A stretch of DNA of 18,647 nt, from contig CABXXS010000019.1 of the NCBI GenBank assembly GCA_902516225.1, forward strand, positions 1-18,647, given 5' to 3'. Shown piece by piece: positions 7,275-13,978 of the stretch; positions within the stretch are counted from its first letter, which is position 1, and every line of letters starts with the position of its first letter. A program made the translations under genes and the position numbers. A model generated the notes under the pieces. That model did not search any database. It had not been told where the DNA came from and saw nothing but the letters and a program-made list of their open reading frames with translations. This DNA comes from Puniceicoccaceae bacterium (GTDB lineage: Bacteria > Verrucomicrobiota > Verrucomicrobiae > Opitutales > Coraliomargaritaceae).

Positions 7275-8090
7275 TTATTCATCACCCTTTCGTAAAATTT
7301 GGAAAGATCCATAATAAGCATTATTCAAGCCCCCATTAAGGTTAAACAAAGCAAAGCTACGGAGTAAACTTTCTGCAGGTTGATTACTGGGATCTGTGCT
7401 GAATCTTGTAATTAAAGCTCTGCCTCTAAAGTTATGTATTATGCGTTCACTCAAAGTAACTATCTGCAGATCATAAGTCATATTCTTTTGCACTGTTAAG
7501 CTAATTTCTACACCTTCAGGATCAATAAAGATCCCAGTATTAAAACGGCCACCAGCATCTAAAACCTGATAAGTACTCAACCCTTTAATTGCAGCAAAGA
7601 CTAAAGATCGACCCTGGGATAAATCTTCAATCGTACTTCCACTCTCACTATTTCTGAATATCACACCAACTGTGCTATATCCAACGCTTGAATCCTCGTT
7701 AAATTTCTGCTCGAACCCGTCAAATTCAAATCGAAATGAAAAAACATCGCCTACATTGAGAGCACGGTCGAAAGAGCGAAAAGCAAGCGTCTCCTCAAAT
7801 CCTGTTCCATTTGCGAAGATCCCGAAAGCGCTACCCTGGCGAGCAGCTTTAGAAAGATTAGACTCGCGGCTGGAATCGGCTATAAAAAACCCGTTGTACT
7901 GTTCCTGATCTTGCCCCTCATTCATATATTCTGGCGCGATCAACAACCAAGGACCAAAACCGCGACCACCATTATCACCAGTGGACCATCCATCATTATA
8001 GGGCGAGTAAAAAGCCTCGTCCTCAGAGGAAACATACCCTTGAGAATATGCAATGAAAGGCACTGACGCAAAAAGTAATAGTAATTTCAT
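7275..8090 (-). CDS. Exported protein of unknown family, possibly glycan-binding
   Basis: A 271-residue protein with a clear signal peptide (MKLLLLFASVPFIAYS, cleavage probably after S16). The mature part starts with YNDGWSTGDNGGRGFGPW (31-48) and is rich in beta-prone stretches with alternating aromatic residues (VFSFRFEFDGF, VGVIFRNSES), ending YYGSFQILRKG. No catalytic motif, membrane segment, lipobox or PEP-CTERM tail is seen. I do not recognise a named family; the composition suggests a jelly-roll or lectin-like fold. It heads the malQ/porter operon and sits 2 nt before malQ, so a periplasmic role in maltodextrin binding is reasonable but inferred. No Shine-Dalgarno sequence is visible at the ATG. 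Confidence 0.75.
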   Translation of the reverse strand: MKLLLLFASVPFIAYSQGYVSSEDEAFYSPYNDGWSTGDNGGRGFGPWLLIAPEYMNEGQDQEQYNGFFIADSSRESNLSKAARQGSAFGIFANGTGFEETLAFRSFDRALNVGDVFSFRFEFDGFEQKFNEDSSVGYSTVGVIFRNSESGSTIEDLSQGRSLVFAAIKGLSTYQVLDAGGRFNTGIFIDPEGVEISLTVQKNMTYDLQIVTLSERIIHNFRGRALITRFSTDPSNQPAESLLRSFALFNLNGGLNNAYYGSFQILRKGDE

Positions 8091-8117
8091 AATATAATTA
8101 CTTAAGCAGATATGTAA

Positions 8118-8152
8118 GATAATATTATCGCTAGATAGGTGAGTGATATCAG
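8118..8152 (-). promoter_or_regulatory. Candidate promoter with palindrome for the malQ operon
   Basis: On the minus strand CTGATA (8147-8152) and GATAAT (8124-8129) are spaced exactly 17 bp apart. They match sigma-70 consensus at four and five of six positions and lie about 34 bp before the ATG of the exported protein. The -10 hexamer is one half of a perfect 12-bp palindrome, GATAATATTATC (8118-8129), a possible operator. The rest of the 92-bp gap after exbD holds nothing recognisable, and no terminator. Confidence 0.4.
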
Positions 8153-8182
8153 AGATCTATAATGAGATAAATTTAAGGGGCT

Positions 8183-8614
8183 TCATTCTTGCCCAAAAGA
8201 AATAGATGAGATTCCTACTTCCCTTAGAACGTTTAGTACATTGACAACATTTTGTTGGTATACATCCGAATCTGGTTGAATGATAACAACTGTCTTTAAT
8301 CCAACTCTTTCTGAAGACATCTTGAGCTGCGATAAAGTTTTTTTAAGATTAGGTAGAGAACGATTATCGGGGTTATCTGTAGGCATACCATTAAGTAAAA
8401 CTGTACCATCTAATAATATATCAATGTAATGCTGCTCTGGAAGTGGCGTATCTGGCGGCACAATCATGCTTGAAGGGAGATTAATACCTAAGTCGGCCTC
8501 CTCTTTTACTATTGTAGTGGTAACCATAAAATAAATGAGTAGTAAAAAGACTATATCTATCATCGGTGTTAGATCTACTCGATCTTCTGGAATACTCAGT
8601 CTTTTGGCTCTCAT
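8183..8614 (-). CDS. exbD: ExbD/TolR-family protein, second copy
   Basis: A 143-residue inner-membrane protein of the proton-channel stator/rotor family. Short cytoplasmic N-terminus, then DLTPMIDIVFLLLIYFMVTT with the family's essential membrane Asp at D20, then a periplasmic domain ending VVIIQPDSDVYQQNVVNVLNVLREVGI, the typical ExbD fold. The ATG at 8614 gives the usual short N-terminus. An in-frame ATG at 8656 would add 14 hydrophobic residues and overlap the preceding gene. The chosen start is 7 nt after the other exbD. It is last in the amylase/TPR/exb operon. The two ExbD copies share the membrane motif but differ clearly in the periplasmic part. Confidence 0.92.
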   Translation of the reverse strand: MRAKRLSIPEDRVDLTPMIDIVFLLLIYFMVTTTIVKEEADLGINLPSSMIVPPDTPLPEQHYIDILLDGTVLLNGMPTDNPDNRSLPNLKKTLSQLKMSSERVGLKTVVIIQPDSDVYQQNVVNVLNVLREVGISSISFGQE

Positions 8615-8621
8615 GATAAGA

Positions 8622-9032
8622 TTATTTATCACTCTGATAAGTGGCAAAAATAACATTTAACACGCCACCTTCAGCAGCAGCAGAAAATACCTGCCTAACC
8701 TCTTTAAAAGAAACTTTTGCATCCGCACGAATGTAGAGTTTAGTACCCTGATTAATCTGCTTACTACCGAAAATTAAGGGTGTAATCTCATCAACCTCTA
8801 TGGTCTGTGAACCATAAAAAATAGAGCCGTTTTCCTTTAATGTGAGCACGATACGATTAGTGCGGTCCTCAGGAAGCGAGGCTGTTTCAGCTACAGGCAC
8901 AGTAATTGGTATAAGCTCTTTTACTTGTAAGCTAGCTACAGTCATAAAAAAAACAATTAGTAAAAAAACAATATCAATCATTGGTGTTAAATCAGGCAAC
9001 TCGGTGCTTTGTTCTAGCTGCATCGGTTTCAT
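8622..9032 (-). CDS. exbD: ExbD/TolR-family protein, first copy
   Basis: A 136-residue protein with the same plan as its neighbour: N-terminal tail MKPMQLEQSTELP, then DLTPMIDIVFLLIVFFMTVA with membrane Asp D20, then a periplasmic domain (KLYIRADAKVSFKEVRQVFSAAAEGGVLNVIFATYQ). With ExbB it should form a proton-driven motor that energises a TonB- or TolA-like partner. It starts 36 nt after exbB at a good ATG without a Shine-Dalgarno sequence. The DLTPMIDIVFLL block is identical in both copies while the periplasmic parts differ, which suggests paralogues working together rather than redundancy. Confidence 0.93.
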   Translation of the reverse strand: MKPMQLEQSTELPDLTPMIDIVFLLIVFFMTVASLQVKELIPITVPVAETASLPEDRTNRIVLTLKENGSIFYGSQTIEVDEITPLIFGSKQINQGTKLYIRADAKVSFKEVRQVFSAAAEGGVLNVIFATYQSDK

Positions 9033-9068
9033 AATAATACTAGATTAAGTATATTTTTGACCTAAAAA

Positions 9069-9842
9069 CTAATTAGACCCGCCTTCAATCATACCTTTTT
9101 TTAACATCTGACGCGTAATAGATCCGATGTGTTCATAAATTCCAGCAGATACCGCCGTATATTTATTCTTAAAAAAGAAATAAGCCATAAGAGCTGGTAT
9201 CGCGATTAACAACCCAGTAGCTGTTGTAACAAGGGCCTCTGATATATTATTAGCTAGTAGTTCCGGTTTTCCAAGACCTTGAGCGGCAATATTTCTAAAT
9301 GCCTTGACCATTCCGCTTACAGTGCCAAGTAGTCCAACCATAGGAGAAACTGAAGCTATAACCTGTAAATATTGAACAAAAACCAGAGGAGCAGCTAGCA
9401 CCTTACTGGCTCGTTCCTCAAGAGCTTCATTAATAGTTGATAATGACTTATGACCATCATTAATAGCCTCAAAAGCCGCCCTTACAATATCTGTAGTATA
9501 GCCTGGTTGTGCAACGCATACAGCCAGCAAGGCCTTTGAATCATTATTACTTATAGCATCACGCAGTTCAGTAATAGCCTCCGGTTGTAGAAATCGACTT
9601 TCCCGTATGAGCCAAGCACAATATAAGGCTAAAGAAACAAGTGCGATAGAAAAAATAAATAGTGGGTACATAGCCCAGCCTCCTTGCTGAAACATAGACC
9701 ATAATGTAATGGACTCATCGATCACATCTACTTCAGATGAGAGCGTATCTTGGGCAGAAATTTTCGACAAAGAAAAATAGAAAAAAATGCAATGAATAGT
9801 CTTCCAACTGAAGAATATATTTATTTTTTTTAGCGTATTCAT
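9069..9842 (-). CDS. exbB: ExbB/TolQ/MotA-type proton channel protein with signal peptide
   Basis: A 257-residue protein. Residues 1-30 look like a cleavable signal peptide ending KISA^QD, followed by about 25 periplasmic residues and three membrane helices: about 57-79, 153-181 and 201-225. The second contains SPMVGLLGTVSGMVKAF and the third SEALVTTATGLLIAIPALMAYFF, both signatures of the ExbB/TolQ family; E202 and the Thr residues there correspond to conserved channel positions. The large cytoplasmic loop lies between helices 1 and 2. The extra exported N-terminus is absent from E. coli ExbB but known in longer ExbB forms. It starts 15 nt after the upstream exported protein's stop, without a Shine-Dalgarno sequence. 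Confidence 0.93.
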   Translation of the reverse strand: MNTLKKINIFFSWKTIHCIFFYFSLSKISAQDTLSSEVDVIDESITLWSMFQQGGWAMYPLFIFSIALVSLALYCAWLIRESRFLQPEAITELRDAISNNDSKALLAVCVAQPGYTTDIVRAAFEAINDGHKSLSTINEALEERASKVLAAPLVFVQYLQVIASVSPMVGLLGTVSGMVKAFRNIAAQGLGKPELLANNISEALVTTATGLLIAIPALMAYFFFKNKYTAVSAGIYEHIGSITRQMLKKGMIEGGSN

Positions 9843-9857
9843 AATTATGGGATTAGT

Positions 9858-10928
9858 TTAATTACTAGGTATATTTAGATCTTTATTCGACCAACGATTT
9901 TCAGGAAACAAAAGGCGTAACTCGCTGAGGGTTAATTGTGAAGCCTTGGTATATCCTAACTCGTTGTAAAGACTAGCAACGACATATAGTAATTCCGGAT
10001 AATATACGTCTGTAGCCTTCGCATGTATTCGACCTTTTGCAGCAAATCGCATCGCTGTGTAAAAGTCCTCATCTCTTATGCAAAGTCTAGCCTTAATCAA
10101 CTCTCTTAAAGCATGGCCCTGTTCGCTGGCATCAAGCTTTTCAAGCTCTTCAAGAAAAATCTCTGGTACGATATCGTGTCCGAGATAAAAACTACAATAG
10201 GAAACCCAGAGCTTAGCTAATACTTGAAGCGCCCCATCATTAATTTGGATTTTTCTGTAAAGATGAAATGCCCTTAAATAATCGTCACGAATACGCAATT
10301 CTTCAGCTAAATACATTAAGCTTTGGAGATGAGATAAAGCTAAACCTTTTTGGTCTAAGATGTGAAAGTATATACGATCAAAATCATTACTTTTATCACC
10401 GTCATAGAGCAAAACCGCTAATTTTCCAACATATTCGATAGCCTCTAGCGGTGCTGCTGATAGTGGTATTTGGGTCACTAAATCGACAACCTTTTCCCAA
10501 TCTTCGGCCTCTTTGAGTGCTTCTAAATAAACAAGTATCGAGGGGATCATATTGCCAGGAATGTTACTTAAATTCAGAAACGAAACTAATGGATCCGCAT
10601 ATTTGCCAATAATAGATATAGAACGAATAACCTCACCCGATTCTAATTGTTCTACAGCGTCGTAAAAGTCTTCGGGAAAAAGAAAGTTTAATTGGGCATG
10701 CTGACTAATTAATTCTTCTATGTTAATAAATATACGTCCTCCGTCATCTGACCCTATCGGACGAAATACTAAATTATTACCCTCAAACGATGTTAAGATA
10801 ACCTTACTAGATTGGGTTGGATACTTTATCATTACGGGAATCTCAGCAGAACAGGCACTTCTAAAAGAAGTCACGATAATTATAAAAAAACAGAAATGCT
10901 TTAAATAAATTAGAGCCCGAACAATCAT
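9858..10928 (-). CDS. Exported TPR-like helical protein, unknown function
   Basis: A 356-residue protein with a hydrophobic signal segment (YLKHFCFFIIIVTSFRSACSA, cleavage near A28). Residues about 30-75 are beta-prone (KVILTSFEGNNLVFRPIG, then GGRIFINIEELI) and recall small SHD1-like barrels, a weak resemblance. The rest is helical, with TPR-like hairpins such as RAFHLYRKIQINDGALQVLAKLW and ASLYNELGYTKASQLTLSELRLLFPENRW. It overlaps the large TPR gene by 4 nt (ATGA), so translation is coupled, and exbB follows 15 nt later. It is probably a periplasmic partner of the ExbB/ExbD motor together with the large TPR protein. I recognise no named family. Confidence 0.75.
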   Translation of the reverse strand: MIVRALIYLKHFCFFIIIVTSFRSACSAEIPVMIKYPTQSSKVILTSFEGNNLVFRPIGSDDGGRIFINIEELISQHAQLNFLFPEDFYDAVEQLESGEVIRSISIIGKYADPLVSFLNLSNIPGNMIPSILVYLEALKEAEDWEKVVDLVTQIPLSAAPLEAIEYVGKLAVLLYDGDKSNDFDRIYFHILDQKGLALSHLQSLMYLAEELRIRDDYLRAFHLYRKIQINDGALQVLAKLWVSYCSFYLGHDIVPEIFLEELEKLDASEQGHALRELIKARLCIRDEDFYTAMRFAAKGRIHAKATDVYYPELLYVVASLYNELGYTKASQLTLSELRLLFPENRWSNKDLNIPSN

Positions 10929-13900
10929 AGAGAATTTATCTTTTCTTCAATTTCTTGATATATTTCAGAATTAGAATATTTAGTGTTTTTGAGAAAAAAA
11001 CTGTAGGTCTTTCGCGCAGATTCTTTTTTCCCATTAGAAAGTAACAGTTTTGCGCTTTCGAGCACAGCTTTTCCTGACCATTCGGGATAACCTGAATAAG
11101 CTAAATATGTCCTTTCTAAAAAACCTTGCGCTTTACCTAATTCGTTCATTTCAACAAAGCATAATCCGATTTTAAAAGTAGCCTCTGCCCATAGCTTTCC
11201 TCGCCACTCACGTTGATTTAAAATCATGCTATAAGCCTGAACTGCATCATTGTATCGACGTGACAAATAAAGTGCATGCGCCTTATTAATAGCGGCATCG
11301 GAAGCATAAGAGCTATTAAAATACTCATTTAAAATCCTGTCGTAAATTTCGACCGACTCACCAAAATATCCGATCTCCATATTTAAAGTAGCTAATAGAT
11401 GTAGTGCCTCAGGTATGGCCTCCGACATAGGGTATTTCTCTATCATCTCTCTCAATATCATTTGCGCTTCAGTGAGGTCCTCTCCTGCTCTAATGCGAGC
11501 TATCCAAACAATAGTAGCAGGGCTAGCGACTCCGAGATTATCATATCCAATCTCAGACGAAGATACTTCACGACCAGCGCGTAAATTTAATACGCGTAAA
11601 AGTCTAATCGCAAGTTTGTCCTCACCCCCACTAATTGCTTCAACTCGCATACGTTCGAAAAAATCAGCTGGAGTATAATTAGGTAGCTGCTCAGCCTGTT
11701 CCCTAATACGGCTCAAGCAATCACTCAAAAATTCCAAGTCCTCTAATTTCAAATTTGAGCTTCCTTCACCCCCCCTTGGCGTACATCTAATCAACTCCTT
11801 ATACATGGGGTGACGGAAATTAAATATAGCCTGAATTTCATCAGGGATGGCCGAGTTTTGTGCAAAATAATTTATTTGTTCAACTCGATCATAAAGCATC
11901 TGGTGACGAAAATCCGCATCTTCTAATATTCTCTTCACGAATATGGATGAGAATTTATAGCTAGCACGTATTTTATTATCTATCTCCCACCAAGCATCAA
12001 TTATTTGATCAACATAATCGTGATTTAGATCATTGCCAAATCGTGTAATTCCATCACGAAAATATTTGAAGCAACTTGCGATATCACCCTGATCCTTTTT
12101 AGACATAGCTAGTAGTATAATAGCTCGCGCTCCAGAAGTAGAGTTCGGGTAACGATCTAAATATCTTTCTAACAATAGAGTGTGCTTTGCATAGAGTTTA
12201 TTAGCCAAAAATAGAGTAGCGGACTCAAAGTAAGCGTGGTCGATGAGAGCTTGCGTACCACCTAACTTTTCTACCATTTCATAGTTTAAAATTGCACTAT
12301 CGACAGCCGCATCCATAGCGTCTAAATCCCCTAAAAATACATGCGCTTCCGCTAAGAGTGGATGTGCAGTGGAATTCTCAACCCACTTAGAAAATATTTC
12401 TCGTGCATTAGAATAATTAGCTAAACCAAAAAAGGCTACTCCTCTACGAAAGCTAGCTTCTTTGAAGTAAATACTTCCAGGGCTAGATTCAATTAAGGCA
12501 TCGAAGGATTTTAATGCTGAAGTAAATTCACCATTTAACAAATAGGCCATGCCCGACCAATAATGAACACTATCAATAAAAGATCCATCTGGGTACATTT
12601 GTGCCCAATCAGGAAAAATTTTGAGAATTTGTTCTGTTTGTCCTTTTCGAAACAGGACATTACCGAAAGAATGTGATATCTGAGATGCTATGGACTCATA
12701 AGGAAATCTATGTAGGAAATTATCTGCTAATATTGATAGAGATTTAACGTTCTCTTTACGTTCATAAATCTTAGCTAGTCGTACCGCTATTGGCTTTTCA
12801 TATAGGAAAAAGTAAGGTGTCTTTAAATATGCTTCTCCTTGCGTAACGGCCTCACTTAGATACCCACATTCAAGAGCTTGTAAAAAGGCAGTATAACGGA
12901 ATTGTTCGATGTGATCATGCTGAGGGTATTCACTAATTAAACGAAGAAATCCAAAATAAGCCTCGTGTGATCGCCCCATTAATTGTAGAACGCGTGCTTG
13001 TCGCCAACGAAGATTCGCTGTGTATTCTGGAGAATTAGCAATTTCTAAACGTCGTGCACGTAGGTGATTTCTCTTAATTAGTAATTCTTTTTCTTTTGAA
13101 GCTATAAATTGTCGGCGAAAGATTTGTTCTTCCAAATTTATCAGCTTCGTTTCCACCGTATTCAAAAGTACACTATCAGGAAGTACTATAGAATAAAGTA
13201 AACCAGCCTCAAGATAACGCTCTTTCTCTTCAAAATATGCGCCAGCATTCATTAAGCGCAGATTTATACTTAGATTATACCGAAAATAATTATCCTTCTG
13301 TATCTGATTAACAAGAGCTATCAATCCTTTATGATCGTCATTAGCTAGAAACTGATCCATCAGGGCATTCATCGCAAATAAGCGAAGCTCTAAGTTATGT
13401 ACTGGTTCTAAAAAACCCCTTAAAATAGATAGTATCGATTCTACATTGTTTAAGTTTGTAGCAGCCGCTAGCAAGCGTTCTAAAACTATTAATAAATCAT
13501 CAACTTCAAGTTGCTCAGTATACAACTGTAAAACATGCTGATAATTACTAATTGCAGCGAGCCAATTCTCGGCACCATAATAGCTATCCGCTCGATTTAG
13601 CATAGCTAAACGATGACGTTCATCACTAATAAAATCGTTAATAAATTCATCCCAGTAGGGAATACCCAACTTAAGTTGTTCCTGATTACCAGTCTCCTGA
13701 AAACAGCGCATATAGGCTACGCCTAGTCGGTAAAGGTTCTCTCTGTATATAGCACGAAACTCTTCGCTCATTGCATTAATGAGTCGCTGCCTTATTTCTA
13801 CCATATAAGGAATTGCCTTAGCTGGATTACTGGCATAATTAATATCGGCATTTTGACCCAGATCCACTAAGCCTATCTCAGTAAAGTTCTCGGCATGTAA

Positions 13901-13978
13901 ATGAGTTTCAGTATCTGCTATAATTGAAGCTAAGCTTAAAAGAAGTGCTAAGCTCGATACTAGAATACTAAAATACAT
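10925..13978 (-). CDS. Large exported TPR-repeat protein
   Basis: A 1017-residue protein with a signal peptide (MYFSILVSSLALLLSLASIIA^DT). The whole mature part is made of helical repeats. TPR signatures recur, for example YRENLYRLGVAYMRCF, DSVHYWSGMAYLLNGEFTSA, PEALHLLATLNMEIGYFGES and AAINKAHALYLSRRYNDA; the last ~200 residues resemble the YbgF/BamD kind of TPR. It is likely a periplasmic or envelope scaffold for the ExbB/ExbD motor encoded downstream. Its start overlaps the end of the amylase gene by 11 nt and is preceded by a perfect AGGAGG inside that gene. Its end overlaps the next gene by 4 nt. A G7 run (11769-11775) lies in the coding sequence. The specific role is unknown. Confidence 0.88.
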   Translation of the reverse strand: MYFSILVSSLALLLSLASIIADTETHLHAENFTEIGLVDLGQNADINYASNPAKAIPYMVEIRQRLINAMSEEFRAIYRENLYRLGVAYMRCFQETGNQEQLKLGIPYWDEFINDFISDERHRLAMLNRADSYYGAENWLAAISNYQHVLQLYTEQLEVDDLLIVLERLLAAATNLNNVESILSILRGFLEPVHNLELRLFAMNALMDQFLANDDHKGLIALVNQIQKDNYFRYNLSINLRLMNAGAYFEEKERYLEAGLLYSIVLPDSVLLNTVETKLINLEEQIFRRQFIASKEKELLIKRNHLRARRLEIANSPEYTANLRWRQARVLQLMGRSHEAYFGFLRLISEYPQHDHIEQFRYTAFLQALECGYLSEAVTQGEAYLKTPYFFLYEKPIAVRLAKIYERKENVKSLSILADNFLHRFPYESIASQISHSFGNVLFRKGQTEQILKIFPDWAQMYPDGSFIDSVHYWSGMAYLLNGEFTSALKSFDALIESSPGSIYFKEASFRRGVAFFGLANYSNAREIFSKWVENSTAHPLLAEAHVFLGDLDAMDAAVDSAILNYEMVEKLGGTQALIDHAYFESATLFLANKLYAKHTLLLERYLDRYPNSTSGARAIILLAMSKKDQGDIASCFKYFRDGITRFGNDLNHDYVDQIIDAWWEIDNKIRASYKFSSIFVKRILEDADFRHQMLYDRVEQINYFAQNSAIPDEIQAIFNFRHPMYKELIRCTPRGGEGSSNLKLEDLEFLSDCLSRIREQAEQLPNYTPADFFERMRVEAISGGEDKLAIRLLRVLNLRAGREVSSSEIGYDNLGVASPATIVWIARIRAGEDLTEAQMILREMIEKYPMSEAIPEALHLLATLNMEIGYFGESVEIYDRILNEYFNSSYASDAAINKAHALYLSRRYNDAVQAYSMILNQREWRGKLWAEATFKIGLCFVEMNELGKAQGFLERTYLAYSGYPEWSGKAVLESAKLLLSNGKKESARKTYSFFLKNTKYSNSEIYQEIEEKINSL
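11769..11775 (-). repeat. Coding G7 tract in the TPR gene
   Basis: Seven consecutive G on the minus strand fall in codons for Arg-Gly-Gly-Glu. The frame is intact. It is the second-longest G run noticed in the window after the one in the GspJ-like gene. Confidence 0.75.

Noticed and set aside
8615..8656. Upstream ATG extending the second ExbD by 14 residues
   Set aside because: It overlaps the first exbD by 35 bp and places hydrophobic residues before the short polar N-terminus usual for ExbD, although a GAAGGTGG upstream keeps it possible.
11415..11678. Plus-strand open frame opposite the TPR gene
   Set aside because: Antisense to a continuous TPR coding region; no start signal or domain.
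8183..13978. Reading the motor operon as a Tol-Pal system
   Set aside because: ExbB/TolQ and ExbD/TolR families are hard to separate, and a TPR protein is present, but TolB and Pal are absent, the TPR gene comes first and is very large, and two ExbD copies are present. Tol-like mechanics remain possible.
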